NCBI RefSeq assembly: GCF_000739455.1
Contig: NZ_CP009211.1
Coordinates: 310,001-374,000, forward strand
Source of the DNA: Corynebacterium imitans
GTDB taxonomy: Bacteria; Actinomycetota; Actinomycetes; Mycobacteriales; Mycobacteriaceae
Length of the DNA stretch: 64,000 bases
Direction of reading: 5' to 3'
Part shown: in pieces, positions 35,353-43,411 of the stretch
Numbering within the stretch: the first letter of the stretch is position 1
How the letters are laid out: every line of letters starts with the position of its first letter
Notes under the pieces: model-generated
Told to the model about the DNA's origin: nothing
Database searches by the model: none
What the model saw: only the letters and a program-made list of their open reading frames with translations
Made by a program: the position numbers and the translations under genes

Positions 35353-36257
35353 GATGCTTGCCCCGTCAGGCCCTCGATGATGGCGGAAGAGTCGTGCTTG
35401 ATCAGGTCCAGGTAGGTGGGCACGGGGCCGTCCTCAAGAGAGAGGGAATCGACGTAGAGGGTGTCGCCGAGTTGGGCACCCGTGGCGTCGACAACCTGCT
35501 GCATGGCCGCGTTGGAGACGGTCGACTCGCAGAAGACGGTGGGCACTTCGTTGTGCTTGACAAACTCGATGGTGCGCGCGATCTGCTGCGGGGTCGCCTC
35601 GTTTTCTGCGTTGACCGGCCAGATGTACTGCTCCTGCAGCCCGGCGTCGCGGGCGAGGTAGGAAAACGCGCCCTCGCAGGTCACCAGCGCGCGCTGCTGC
35701 TCGGGGAGTGCCGAAAGTTCGCGCGTCATCTCGTCCTGGACTTCCTGCAGCTGCGCCTTGTAGCTCGCCCCGTTTTCCGCGTACTGCTCGGCGTGCTCCG
35801 GGTCGAGCTCGCTGAAGGCGTCGACGATGTTGTCCACGTAGGTCTGCACATTCTTCGGGCTCATCCAGGCGTGCGGGTTGGGTTTGCCGGCGTAGGCGTC
35901 CTCGGTGATGTCGATCGGCTCGATGCCCTCGGAAACCACGGTGTGCGGGACGTCGAGCTCTGCCACGAACTGGGCGAACCAGTTCTCCAGGTTGAGACCG
36001 TTGTCCAGGATGAGATCCGCCTCGGAGGCCTTGGCGATGTCACCCGGGGTGGGCTCGTACCCGTGGATCTCGGCACCAGGTTTGGTGATGGACTCCACCC
36101 GCAGGTGTTCGCCGGCGACGTTGGCGGCGATGTCTTGGATGACGGTGAAAGTGGTCAAAACGACCGGTTCATCGCCGGAGGAGGGGGTGTTTGCGCAGCT
36201 TGTCGTGCCGCATGCGAGGAGGAGGGCGGCGCAGACGCCGAGTGCCCGTCGGATCAT
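35349..36257 (-). CDS. mntA: Manganese-type ABC transporter substrate-binding lipoprotein
   Basis: A protein of 302 residues with a lipoprotein signal (MIRRALGVCAALLLAC, lipobox LLAC, Cys16). Cluster A-1 metal-binding protein: likely ligands are His65 (GYEP follows), His129 (PNPHAWMSP), a Glu in CEGAFSYLARD, and an Asp near the C-terminus (LYVDSLS). The His-His-Glu-Asp set is that of Mn/Fe rather than the three-His Zn proteins, supporting manganese. The start at 36257 is chosen because the signal peptide begins there; an in-frame extension to 36689 would cross menG. A palindrome-rich operator region lies 37 bases upstream. Confidence 0.9.
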   Translation of the reverse strand: MIRRALGVCAALLLACGTTSCANTPSSGDEPVVLTTFTVIQDIAANVAGEHLRVESITKPGAEIHGYEPTPGDIAKASEADLILDNGLNLENWFAQFVAELDVPHTVVSEGIEPIDITEDAYAGKPNPHAWMSPKNVQTYVDNIVDAFSELDPEHAEQYAENGASYKAQLQEVQDEMTRELSALPEQQRALVTCEGAFSYLARDAGLQEQYIWPVNAENEATPQQIARTIEFVKHNEVPTVFCESTVSNAAMQQVVDATGAQLGDTLYVDSLSLEDGPVPTYLDLIKHDSSAIIEGLTGQAS

Positions 36258-36293
36258 GGTGTGTCTTTCTCTTTCGATGTGTCTTGGTAGAGG

Positions 36294-36321
36294 GAAGTTT
36301 AAACTTCGGTGCAACGAAGTT
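36294..36321. promoter_or_regulatory. Palindromic operator candidate between mntA and menG
   Basis: Two overlapping inverted repeats lie in the divergent intergenic region: a perfect 14-bp palindrome GAAGTTTAAACTTC (36294-36307) and AACTTCG/CGAAGTT arms around a 6-base spacer (36302-36321). The shared block is AACTTC. The site is 37 bases before the mntA start and 60 before menG. Binding by the neighbouring MntR is inferred, not shown. Confidence 0.6.
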
Positions 36322-36380
36322 GCAAGAAGCGCTCCGGCGAACACCCACGGAAGTGGGGTGGAGCCGTACAATGCATTCCT

Positions 36381-37070
36381 ATGGCCAAGGCAGATCTGGA
36401 GAAAAAGCCCTTCGACGTCGCCGGCATGTTTGACGGCGTGGGCGAAAAATACGACCTCACCAACACCGTCCTGTCCTTTGGACTGGACAAGTACTGGCGG
36501 CGTCGTACGCGCAGGCGTCTCCGGCTCGCCCCGGGGGAGAAGGTGCTTGACCTGGCCGCGGGCACCGCGGTTTCTACCGTCGAGCTGGCCAAGTCGGGTG
36601 CCTGGGTGGTTGCCTGCGATTTCTCCCAGGGAATGCTTGCCGCCGGCCGTGACCGCGACGTGCCCAAGGTGGTGGGCGATGCGATGCACCTGCCTTTTGC
36701 CGACGCCACCTTTGACGCCGTCACCATCTCCTACGGCCTGCGCAACGTCTACGACTTCGAAGCGGGTCTGCGCGAGATGGCGCGCGTGACCAAGCCAGGC
36801 GGGCGCCTTGTAGTCAACGAGTTTTCCACCCCTGTCGTGCCCGGCTTCCGCACCTTCTACAAGGAGTACCTACCGGTCGCACTGCCGCTTTTAGCCAAGG
36901 TCTTTTCCTCCAACGCGGAGGCCTACGAGTACCTCGCTGAGTCCATCCGCGCCTGGCCGGACCAGGAGGAGCTCGCCGCGGCGATCAACCGCAACGGCTG
37001 GCAGGACGCGGGCTGGCAGGACCTAAGCGCCGGCATTGTGGCGTTGCACAGCGCGACGCGGGCTGGCTAA
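36381..37070 (+). CDS. menG: Demethylmenaquinone methyltransferase MenG (UbiE family)
   Basis: A SAM-dependent methyltransferase of 229 residues that makes menaquinone from demethylmenaquinone. Motifs: [21 protein letters not shown]-binding [35 protein letters not shown], and [16 protein letters not shown]. It ends with [14 protein letters not shown] as in UbiE proteins. The ATG at 36381 matches the family N-terminus; an upstream in-frame start at 36309 falls in the mnt operator region. It ends 8 bases from the convergent menJ-type gene. Confidence 0.95.
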   Translation: MAKADLEKKPFDVAGMFDGVGEKYDLTNTVLSFGLDKYWRRRTRRRLRLAPGEKVLDLAAGTAVSTVELAKSGAWVVACDFSQGMLAAGRDRDVPKVVGDAMHLPFADATFDAVTISYGLRNVYDFEAGLREMARVTKPGGRLVVNEFSTPVVPGFRTFYKEYLPVALPLLAKVFSSNAEAYEYLAESIRAWPDQEELAAAINRNGWQDAGWQDLSAGIVALHSATRAG

Positions 37071-37077
37071 GCGCTGG

Positions 37078-38310
37078 TTAAGCAGCGTCCCACAGCGCGC
37101 TGCCGCGCGGCACGACTCGCCCGGCTGCGCGCCAGGCGCGGGCGACGAGGTCGGTGTCTTCTTCTGTAATCAGGTTGCCCATCAACCGTGCTGCAGCGGG
37201 CATGAGGTAGCGCCCGCCAGGCCCGCGCAGCGCGAGCGGGCCCGCCGCAGGCAGGAACTGCGGGTAGGTCAAAAGGCGTGCCGCCGTCCGGGCCAGCGCG
37301 AAGGCGTCGCCGTAGGCGCGGCGCAGCGCGTAGGGCCACGCGAGCGTGAGGTCGGCGCGCTCGGCGAGTAGCTCGACCGCCATGACCGCCGTTTCCATCC
37401 CGTAATCGATGCCCTCGCCGTTGAGCGGGTTGACGCAGGCTGCGGTGTCGCCGATCAGCGCCCAGTTCGGCCCCGCCACGTTGGAAACCGCACCGCCCAT
37501 GGGGAGCAGGGCCGAAGTGACCTCCTGTGGTTCGCCTAAGCCCCAGTCGAGGGACTGCTCGCGGGCGTAGTGGGCAAGCAGCTTCTTCGTGTTCACCTTG
37601 GCTGGGCGCGCGTCGGTAGACAGGGCGCCGCAGCCAAGGTTGACCGTGCCGTCGCCAAGCGGGAAGATCCACCCGTAACCCGGCTGGATCTCACCAGCCG
37701 GGTCGCGCAGCTCCACGTGCGAGTGCATCCAGGGCTCTTCGCTGTGCGGGCTTGTGCAGTAGGAACGGGCGGCGATGCCGTAGACCTGGTCCTTGTGCCA
37801 GGTGCGGCCGAGGCGCTTGCCGAAGGGGGAGCGCACCCCGTCGGCGACGATCACCCAGCGCGTGCGCACCGGCCCGCGGTCGGTGTGGACTGCGGTGATT
37901 GTGCCGTGGGCATCAAAGTCGGCGTCGCGTGCCGCGCACCCGGTCCAGACGGTCGCGCCGGCGGCGGTGGCTTGGTCGATGAGTGCGGCGTCGAAAAGCT
38001 TCCGCGGGCTCGCCGAGCCCAACGTGCCGTAGTGGCTGTCGGGCCAGGGCGCGGTGACATCGCCGCCGTAGCCGTGGAGCTTGAGTCCCTGGTTGCGGTA
38101 GGCGGGCAGTACCTCTTCGAGGCCGAGCGTGCGCAGCGTGTGCACCGCGCGCGGGGTGAGTCCATCGCCGCAGGTTTTGTCGCGGCCGTGCTCGGCGGCG
38201 TCGACAAGCAGGGTGGAAAAGCCGGCACGCTGGGCGGCAATCGCCGCGACCGCACCCGAAGGGCCCCCGCCGACGACAACGCAATCAAAGACATCCATCA
38301 CGGCCAACAT
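37078..38310 (-). CDS. menJ: Menaquinone reductase-type FAD oxidoreductase (MenJ-like)
   Basis: A geranylgeranyl-reductase family flavoprotein of 410 residues with the N-terminal FAD motif VVVGGGPSGAVAAIAAQRAG, the family segment KTCGDGLTPRAV, RWVIVADGVRSPFGKRL and GDTAACVNPLNGEGIDYGMET. The mycobacterial homologue in the same place next to menG and grcC1 saturates one isoprene unit of menaquinone. Starts at 38310 (MLAVMDV) and 38298 (MDVFDC) are both possible; neither has a clear Shine-Dalgarno. Function is by homology and synteny. Confidence 0.88.
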   Translation of the reverse strand: MLAVMDVFDCVVVGGGPSGAVAAIAAQRAGFSTLLVDAAEHGRDKTCGDGLTPRAVHTLRTLGLEEVLPAYRNQGLKLHGYGGDVTAPWPDSHYGTLGSASPRKLFDAALIDQATAAGATVWTGCAARDADFDAHGTITAVHTDRGPVRTRWVIVADGVRSPFGKRLGRTWHKDQVYGIAARSYCTSPHSEEPWMHSHVELRDPAGEIQPGYGWIFPLGDGTVNLGCGALSTDARPAKVNTKKLLAHYAREQSLDWGLGEPQEVTSALLPMGGAVSNVAGPNWALIGDTAACVNPLNGEGIDYGMETAVMAVELLAERADLTLAWPYALRRAYGDAFALARTAARLLTYPQFLPAAGPLALRGPGGRYLMPAAARLMGNLITEEDTDLVARAWRAAGRVVPRGSALWDAA

Positions 38311-38465
38311 TGTGCCAGGCTTGCCAGCCCGCACTACCCCGGCCCCGCTGATACACGCAGGGAGCGTGTTGCACTACGGTTGAGGGCACTACTCGTGGGT
38401 CGCTGCGTGCTGCCATAAAACTGGTGCGCGGCGGCCGTCTCGCCCAACCTTAAAGGATGGTATCG

Positions 38466-39482
38466 ATGACCAACGCCAACCACGCGTCGCAAAGCCATGC
38501 GTTCACCATGGATCTTGGCGACGACGCCCTCAACCAGCGCATCGCGCACGGGATGGGCGAGGTGGAACGCGTGCTGCTCGAGCGGCTCTCACAAGGCGAA
38601 GACTTCATCACCGACAAAGTCACCCACCTCGCCGTCGCCGGCGGCAAGCGCTTCCGTCCGCTCATGGCGCTTTTGTGCAGTGAGTTCGGGCCGCACCCGG
38701 AGGCCGAGAACGTGGTCAAGGCTGCCGCGATTACCGAGATGGTGCACCTGGCCACCCTGTATCACGACGATGTGATGGATGAGGCGGACCGGCGGCGCGG
38801 CGTGGAATCCGCCAACAGTCGCTGGGACAACACCGTAGCCATCCTTGCGGGCGACGTGCTGTTCGCGCACGCCTCCCGGATCATGAGTGAGATCGACACC
38901 GCCACCGTCGCCCACTTCGCCGATACCTTCCAAGACCTGGTCACCGGCCAGATGCTGGAGTCCATCGGCGCGCGCGGCGGGGACCCCATCGAGCACTACC
39001 TCAAGGTGATTGAGGGCAAGACGGGCGTGCTGATCGCCTCCGCCGCCTACTTGGGTGCTACGCACGCCGGGGCGAGCCGCGAGGTGGTGCAAAGCTGCCA
39101 GCGCCTCGGTGCCGCGGTCGGCATGATCTTCCAGATCGTCGACGACATCATCGACATCTTCTCCGACCCGGAGCAGTCCGGAAAAACCCCCGGCACCGAC
39201 CTGCGCGAGGGCGTGTTCACCCTGCCTGTCCTCTACGCCATGGCGGAGGACTCCGAGGCCGGCCACGAGTTGCGCGAGATGCTCACCGGGCCGCTGCACA
39301 CCGATGCGGAGGTCGAGCGTGCCCTTTCCCTGATCGGCCAGACGCAGGGGCGGGCACGCGCGCTTGACGACGTCAACGCCTACCTCGCCGCCGCCAACCG
39401 CGAACTCGACACCCTGCCCCAGGGGCCCGCCACAGAGGCGCTGCGCCAGCTGTCTCGCTACACCATCGACCGGGTTGGTTGA
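38466..39482 (+). CDS. Polyprenyl diphosphate synthase (GrcC1-like)
   Basis: A trans-isoprenyl diphosphate synthase of 338 residues with both aspartate-rich motifs, YHDDVMDEADRRRG (first) and QIVDDIIDIFSD (second), and GGKRFRPLM for the allylic substrate. It most likely makes the menaquinone side chain, since menA, menG and a MenJ-type gene lie in the same locus. The ATG at 38466 sits 8 bases after AAAGGA; the ATG at 38457 overlaps that Shine-Dalgarno, so the later start is preferred. tRNA-Tyr follows after 83 bases. Confidence 0.92.
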   Translation: MTNANHASQSHAFTMDLGDDALNQRIAHGMGEVERVLLERLSQGEDFITDKVTHLAVAGGKRFRPLMALLCSEFGPHPEAENVVKAAAITEMVHLATLYHDDVMDEADRRRGVESANSRWDNTVAILAGDVLFAHASRIMSEIDTATVAHFADTFQDLVTGQMLESIGARGGDPIEHYLKVIEGKTGVLIASAAYLGATHAGASREVVQSCQRLGAAVGMIFQIVDDIIDIFSDPEQSGKTPGTDLREGVFTLPVLYAMAEDSEAGHELREMLTGPLHTDAEVERALSLIGQTQGRARALDDVNAYLAAANRELDTLPQGPATEALRQLSRYTIDRVG

Positions 39483-39565
39483 TTCTGGAATTTGTCGATT
39501 TGACCTGCTGATTTGTTGTTTACTGGCAGGGGTGTTGTAAGGTAGTCAACGCACTTAAGGTGCAC

Positions 39566-39648
39566 GCCAGGTTGCCCGAGCGGCCAAAGGGAGCGGACTG
39601 TAAATCCGCCGGCATTAGCCTTCAGAAGTTCGAATCTTCTACCTGGCA
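39566..39648 (+). tRNA. tRNA-Tyr (GTA)
   Basis: A cloverleaf with acceptor GCCAGGT/ACCTGGC and anticodon GTA in GGACTGTAAATCC. The variable arm is long, as in bacterial class II tRNA-Tyr, and the T-arm is AGAAGTTCGAATCTTCT. Confidence 0.95.
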
Positions 39649-39656
39649 CAGTGTTT

Positions 39657-39690
39657 ACCCACTGCCTCTATGTGAGGTAGTGGGTTTTTG
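39657..39690 (+). terminator. Terminator after tRNA-Tyr
   Basis: A 12-bp stem ACCCACTGCCTC/GAGGTAGTGGGT (one G-U pair) with a 5-base loop is followed by TTTTT. The remaining stretch up to tRNA-Thr at 39957 has no coding frame I can support; it is comparatively AT-rich and probably carries the tRNA-Thr promoter. Confidence 0.85.
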
Positions 39691-39956
39691 CGTGTGTGTG
39701 GGTTTGCGTGTGTGAAAAATTCGACCACTTTTCCAGTTGTATAGACAAGTTTCCTGGGGGAATGTGGCGGGGTGAAAAAATCTTTCACGGTTCTTCGCGG
39801 GGTGCCCGGGAGGGGCGGTTTATAGTGCAGATAAACATGCGTGAAAATGTATGCTGTACAGGCGATTTGTGTTCTATAAGTGGTTCGGGTTAATCTTTTC
39901 AAGGCTTCAACGGAGCGGGTCACACCGAAAGGTAAGACTCACAACAACGAGGCTGT

Positions 39957-40029
39957 GCCCCCTTAGCTCAGTCGGCAGAGCGTTTCCATGGTAAGGAAAA
40001 GGTCGACAGTTCGATTCTGTCAGGGGGCT
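39957..40029 (+). tRNA. tRNA-Thr (GGT)
   Basis: Acceptor GCCCCCT/AGGGGGC, D-arm GCTC...GAGC, anticodon GGT in TTCCATGGTAAGGAA, T-arm ACAGTTCGATTCTGT. Confidence 0.95.
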
Positions 40030-40063
40030 CTGTTGTTTGCCGGGGCCTTCCCGGTAGGCGCAG

Positions 40064-40135
40064 GGCGGTGTAGCTCAGTGGTAGAGCAAGCGACTCATAA
40101 TCGCTGTGTCGAGAGTTCAATTCTCTCCATCGCTA
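40064..40135 (+). tRNA. tRNA-Met (CAT)
   Basis: Acceptor GGCGGTG/CATCGCT with G-U pairs, D-arm GCTC...GAGC, anticodon CAT in CGACTCATAATCG, T-arm GAGAGTTCAATTCTC. The elongator Met type is likely; a modified Ile2 tRNA with CAT cannot be fully excluded from the gene alone. Confidence 0.9.
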
Positions 40136-40211
40136 CTCAACCTTTGAAGCGGGCGCGACGGTGTCCGTGGTAGGGTTAGGCTCCTGTACGTGCAAAGCAA
40201 TGCAGGGACCT

Positions 40212-40287
40212 AGGGGCGTGGCGCAATTGGTAGCGCAACGGTCTCCAAAACCGTAGGTTGCAGGTTCGAGTCCTGTCGCCCCTGCCA
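40212..40287 (+). tRNA. tRNA-Trp (CCA)
   Basis: Acceptor AGGGGCG/CGCCCCT, anticodon CCA in GGTCTCCAAAACC, T-arm GCAGGTTCGAGTCCTGT, and an encoded CCA end at 40285-40287. It lies directly before secE, the usual place of tRNA-Trp in actinobacteria. Confidence 0.96.
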
Positions 40288-40311
40288 AAACATCAACGTG
40301 GAGGAGTTTTC

Positions 40312-40632
40312 TTGACTAACCCCAACGGTCAGAACCCAGCACAGCCGACCGGCAAGCGTCAGCTGCGCGGGGTTTCTCCTGTTTCCACGGACGCTTACGA
40401 GCAGAAGCGCACGCCCGCGCAGCCCGACACCGACGAGGATTCGAAGAAGGGCAGCGTCGCCGCGTTCCCCGGCGAAGTCGTCGAGGAGATGCGCAAGGTC
40501 ATCTGGCCGACCGGCAAGGAAATGCTGAACTACACGCTGATCGTGTTCGCCTTCCTCATCGTGCTGACCATCATGGTGTGGGGCACTGATCGCCTGGCCG
40601 CAATGCTGGTTGAATGGATCTTCATCCGTTAG
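40312..40632 (+). CDS. secE: Preprotein translocase subunit SecE
   Basis: A protein of 106 residues: a hydrophilic N-terminal half, the conserved amphipathic segment EVVEEMRKVIWPTGKEML and one membrane helix (YTLIVFAFLIVLTIMVWGT). It stabilises SecY in the Sec channel. The start is TTG at 40312, behind GGAGGAG at a 7-base spacing. An apparent longer frame from 40258 overlaps tRNA-Trp and is not used. It is followed by nusG, as in most bacteria. Confidence 0.94.
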   Translation: MTNPNGQNPAQPTGKRQLRGVSPVSTDAYEQKRTPAQPDTDEDSKKGSVAAFPGEVVEEMRKVIWPTGKEMLNYTLIVFAFLIVLTIMVWGTDRLAAMLVEWIFIR

Positions 40633-40770
40633 CTATAATGCTTGAAGGTTAATTAATATCCCGCCGCCTCGGAAAGACTCGAGGGGCGGGATAAGTTTTT
40701 GGCCCGCACTCGTACCCGCCAAGGTGGGTACGCTTGGGTGGGACGTGTAAAGGATCGAAGGAGACTGACC

Positions 40771-41715
40771 ATGGCAGAGGACAACGAGCTGGAGATGATC
40801 GGGGAGGGCGCGCCCGTGGAGGCGCAGACCGATCCGGAAACCAACCCGGAAACCAACGCGGACGACGCCACGCAGGAGCCTGACGCAGAGGCAGCAGAGG
40901 CCGAGCGCGAGGCAGAGCTCGACATGGTCGAGGAGGGTGCCCCGGTTGCGCCGGAGACTGATCCCGAGACCGAGCCAGCGGCTGAGACTGCAGCAGAAGG
41001 CGAGATCGCGCAGGGTGACGTCGACGCTGCGGCTTCCGCGCTGGGCGACGACGAGGCGGCCGAGGCGGACGCCGAGTACAAGCGCCGCCTGCGCGCCTAC
41101 GTGCGCGAGCTGAAGAAGCTGCCGGGCGATTGGTACATCATCCAGTCCTACTCGGGCTACGAGAACAAGGTGAAGACCAACCTGGAGATGCGTATCCAGA
41201 CCCTCGAGGTGGAGGACTCCATCTACGACGTGGTCGTGCCCATCGAGCAGGTCATGGAAAAGAAGGACGACAAGCGCAAGCTGGTTAAGCGCAAGCTGCT
41301 GCCGGGCTACGTGCTCGTGCGCATGGAGATGAACGACGCGGCGTGGTCCGTGGTTCGCGAGACTCCGGGTGTGACCAGCTTCGTGGGCAATGAGGGGAAT
41401 GCGACGCCCGTCAAGCACCGTGACGTCGCTAAGTTCCTGATGCCCAAGGCCGCCCCGGTCGAGGGCCAGTCGGCGAAGACCAACGCCGAGGGCGAGACCG
41501 TCGTGGATCTGCCGCAGGAGGAGAGCACACCGAAGATCTCGCACGACTACAAGGTCGGCGAGGCCGTCACCATCCTGTCCGGCGCCTTCGCTTCTGTCTC
41601 CGCGACCATTTCAGAGATCGACGACGAGACCGGCAAGATCCAGGCGCTCGTGTCCATCTTCGGCCGCGAGACCCCGGTGGAGCTGACCGCAGACCAGATC
41701 GAGCGGATCATGTAA
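40771..41715 (+). CDS. nusG: Transcription termination/antitermination factor NusG with long acidic N-terminus
   Basis: A protein of 314 residues. The NGN core starts near residue 119 ([41 protein letters not shown]) and a KOW domain lies at the C-terminus ([14 protein letters not shown]... [10 protein letters not shown]). It binds RNA polymerase and links to Rho or ribosomal S10. The first ~110 residues are a Glu/Asp/Ala-rich extension, longer than in Escherichia coli NusG but common in actinobacteria. Within it a ~23-residue block is repeated (EGAPV...TDPET at ~13-27 and ~55-68). The ATG at 40771 has GAAGGAG upstream. Confidence 0.95.
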   Translation: MAEDNELEMIGEGAPVEAQTDPETNPETNADDATQEPDAEAAEAEREAELDMVEEGAPVAPETDPETEPAAETAAEGEIAQGDVDAAASALGDDEAAEADAEYKRRLRAYVRELKKLPGDWYIIQSYSGYENKVKTNLEMRIQTLEVEDSIYDVVVPIEQVMEKKDDKRKLVKRKLLPGYVLVRMEMNDAAWSVVRETPGVTSFVGNEGNATPVKHRDVAKFLMPKAAPVEGQSAKTNAEGETVVDLPQEESTPKISHDYKVGEAVTILSGAFASVSATISEIDDETGKIQALVSIFGRETPVELTADQIERIM

Positions 41716-41758
41716 CAGAAGCGTTTTGCTTCTGAGGCTCTACCTGCCGTAAGCTGAT

Positions 41759-41799
41759 ACGTCGCGCGTGCCCACACGTGGGTAAGGCGCGACGTTTTT
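41759..41799 (+). terminator. Terminator/attenuator between nusG and rplK
   Basis: A 9-bp stem ACGTCGCGC/GCGCGACGT with an inner CCCAC/GTGGG hairpin in the loop is followed by five T. It lies 43 bases after the nusG stop and about 100 before rplK. A smaller hairpin CAGAAGC/GCTTCTG directly follows the nusG stop. Confidence 0.85.
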
Positions 41800-41897
41800 G
41801 TTCGTCTCCCCGGTGGCTCTGAACGAAATAGGGCATCCGGAGGCGCGCCACCAAGCATCGTGGGTGGAGCGTCGTACCAAGGAATTGAGGTTTAACG

Positions 41898-42326
41898 ATG
41901 GCAAAGAAGAAGGTCACTGGCCTGATCAAGCTGCAGATCGAAGCAGGCATGGCGAACCCGGCTCCGCCGGTTGGTCCGGCTCTCGGTGCGCACGGCGTGA
42001 ACATCGTCGAGTTCACCAAGGCCTACAACGCCGCTACCGAATCGATGCGCGGCAACATCATCCCGGTGGAAATCACCGTCTACGAGGACCGCTCCTTCGA
42101 CTTCATCCTGAAGTCCCCGCCGGCAGCTTCCCTGCTGCTCAAGGCTGCGGGTATTCAGAAGGGCTCCGGCGTCCCGCACACCCAGAAGGTCGGCTCCGTC
42201 ACCTGGGATCAGTGCAAGGAGATCGCTGAGACCAAGAAGAAGGACCTCAACGCCCGCGACATCGAGGCTGGCGCTGCGATTATCGCTGGTACCGCCCGTT
42301 CCATGGGCATCACCGTCGAGAAGTAA
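41898..42326 (+). CDS. rplK: 50S ribosomal protein L11
   Basis: A protein of 142 residues, full length, with typical L11 segments: [28 protein letters not shown] compressed into the N-terminal domain, and [14 protein letters not shown]... [12 protein letters not shown] in the rRNA-binding C-terminal domain. It forms the GTPase-associated centre with 23S rRNA and L10-L7/L12. The start has GAGG upstream. rplA follows after 86 bases. Confidence 0.97.
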   Translation: MAKKKVTGLIKLQIEAGMANPAPPVGPALGAHGVNIVEFTKAYNAATESMRGNIIPVEITVYEDRSFDFILKSPPAASLLLKAAGIQKGSGVPHTQKVGSVTWDQCKEIAETKKKDLNARDIEAGAAIIAGTARSMGITVEK

Positions 42327-42412
42327 AACCTACTCGACGTTTCCCCGGTGGGAGGGCCGGCCAGGCCCGGACCACCACTCCTTGAAATCACATTCGAAGA
42401 AAGGAACGCAAC

Positions 42413-43123
42413 ATGGCTAAGAAGTCCAAGCGTTACAACGAGACTCTCGCACAGGTCGACCGCAACGCCCTGTACCACCCGCTCGACGCCGTCAAGCTGG
42501 CGCAGGAGACCTCCTCCAAGAACTACGACGCCACCATCGACGTCGCCATGCGCCTGTCCGTCGACCCGCGCAAGGCAGACCAGCTGGTTCGTGGCACCGT
42601 CAACCTGCCGCACGGCACCGGTAAGACCGTCCGCGTCGCCGTCTTTGCCGAGGGCGAGAACGCCACCAAGGCAAAGGAAGCTGGTGCCGACATCGTTGGC
42701 ACCGACGAGCTCATCGAGCAGATCAACGCTGGTCAGCTCGACTTCGACGTTGCGATCGCAACGCCGGACCAGATGGCCAAGGTCGGCCGCGTCGCTCGCG
42801 TGCTCGGCCCGCGTGGCCTGATGCCGAACCCGAAGACCGGCACCGTCACCCCGGACGTGGCGAAGGCTGTCTCCGAGTCCAAGGGCGGCAAGATCGCCTT
42901 CCGCGTCGACAAGGCTGCGAACCTGCACGCGCTGATCGGCAAGGCTTCCTTCACCGCTGAGCAGCTCGCCGAGAACTACGGTGCCCTGCTTGATGAGGTG
43001 CTGCGTCTGAAGCCGGCATCCGCCAAGGGCATCTACCTGAAGAAGATCGTGGTTTCCGCGACCCAGGGCCCGGGCGTCCCGGTTGACCCGTCCGTGGAGA
43101 AGGACTACGCCAAGAAGGCATAA
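42413..43123 (+). CDS. rplA: 50S ribosomal protein L1
   Basis: A protein of 236 residues, full length, with the L1 signature around [17 protein letters not shown] and the domain II segment [19 protein letters not shown]. It binds 23S rRNA at the L1 stalk, and in many bacteria represses the L11-L1 mRNA. A strong terminator follows, which isolates this operon from the anchored-repeat transporter genes. Confidence 0.97.
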   Translation: MAKKSKRYNETLAQVDRNALYHPLDAVKLAQETSSKNYDATIDVAMRLSVDPRKADQLVRGTVNLPHGTGKTVRVAVFAEGENATKAKEAGADIVGTDELIEQINAGQLDFDVAIATPDQMAKVGRVARVLGPRGLMPNPKTGTVTPDVAKAVSESKGGKIAFRVDKAANLHALIGKASFTAEQLAENYGALLDEVLRLKPASAKGIYLKKIVVSATQGPGVPVDPSVEKDYAKKA

Positions 43124-43138
43124 GTCCCACGCACGTAA

Positions 43139-43185
43139 AGCGCCCCGGTGCCAGACTCTGTGTGTCTGGTGTCGGGGCGCTTTTG
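43139..43185 (+). terminator. Terminator after rplA
   Basis: A long stem begins GCGCCCCGGTGCCAGAC and closes with GTCTGGTGTCGGGGCGC (one mismatch) around a short loop, then TTTT. It starts about 16 bases after the rplA stop. Confidence 0.9.
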
Positions 43186-43202
43186 GTTTTGAGGTTTTTG
43201 GT

Positions 43203-43310
43203 GGCTGGGTTGTTCTAAATGGAGCTAGCTCCATTTGGGGTTGCGGTTGAGCGGCGACCTGGGGTTTTGCAGGCGGGGTTGGTCTAGATGGAGCTAGCTC
43301 CGTTTGGGGA
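43203..43310. repeat. Two direct copies of a 39-bp element with palindromic core
   Basis: Copies at 43203-43241 and 43272-43310 are offset by 69 bases and differ at only a few positions. Each centres on TGGAGCTAGCTCC. In copy 1 the core is a perfect 20-bp palindrome AAATGGAGCTAGCTCCATTT (43217-43236); copy 2 is imperfect. It lies between the rplA terminator and the promoter of the metal-transporter operon. An operator for an unknown dimeric regulator or a mobile intergenic repeat are both possible. Confidence 0.8.
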
Positions 43311-43375
43311 TCGTTTCTTGGGGGAGCCACCCGCGGTGAGGAATAGGCCTGTGGACAGGCTGTGCGGTTCAGGAT

Positions 43376-43411
43376 TTGCCACAGGCCGTTAATGAAAATA
43401 ATGTTCATTAA
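43376..43411 (+). promoter_or_regulatory. Promoter overlapped by Zur-type operator (leaderless start at 43412)
   Basis: A -35 TTGCCA (43376-43381), a 17-base spacer and a -10 TAATGT (43399-43404) predict transcription from about 43411-43412, at or next to the GTG start codon. The -10 lies in a 23-bp inverted repeat (TTAATGAA ... TTCATTAA, 43389-43411) whose core TGAAAATAATGTTCA closely resembles Zur boxes (TGAAAATGATTTTCA-like). Zinc-bound Zur would block the polymerase directly (inference). Confidence 0.75.

Noticed and set aside
36258..36689. N-terminal extension of the manganese-binding lipoprotein
   Set aside because: It would run through the operator region and menG; the lipoprotein signal starts at 36257.
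39691..39956. Small coding genes between tRNA-Tyr and tRNA-Thr
   Set aside because: Short frames there lack ribosome sites and coding bias; one overlaps the terminator.
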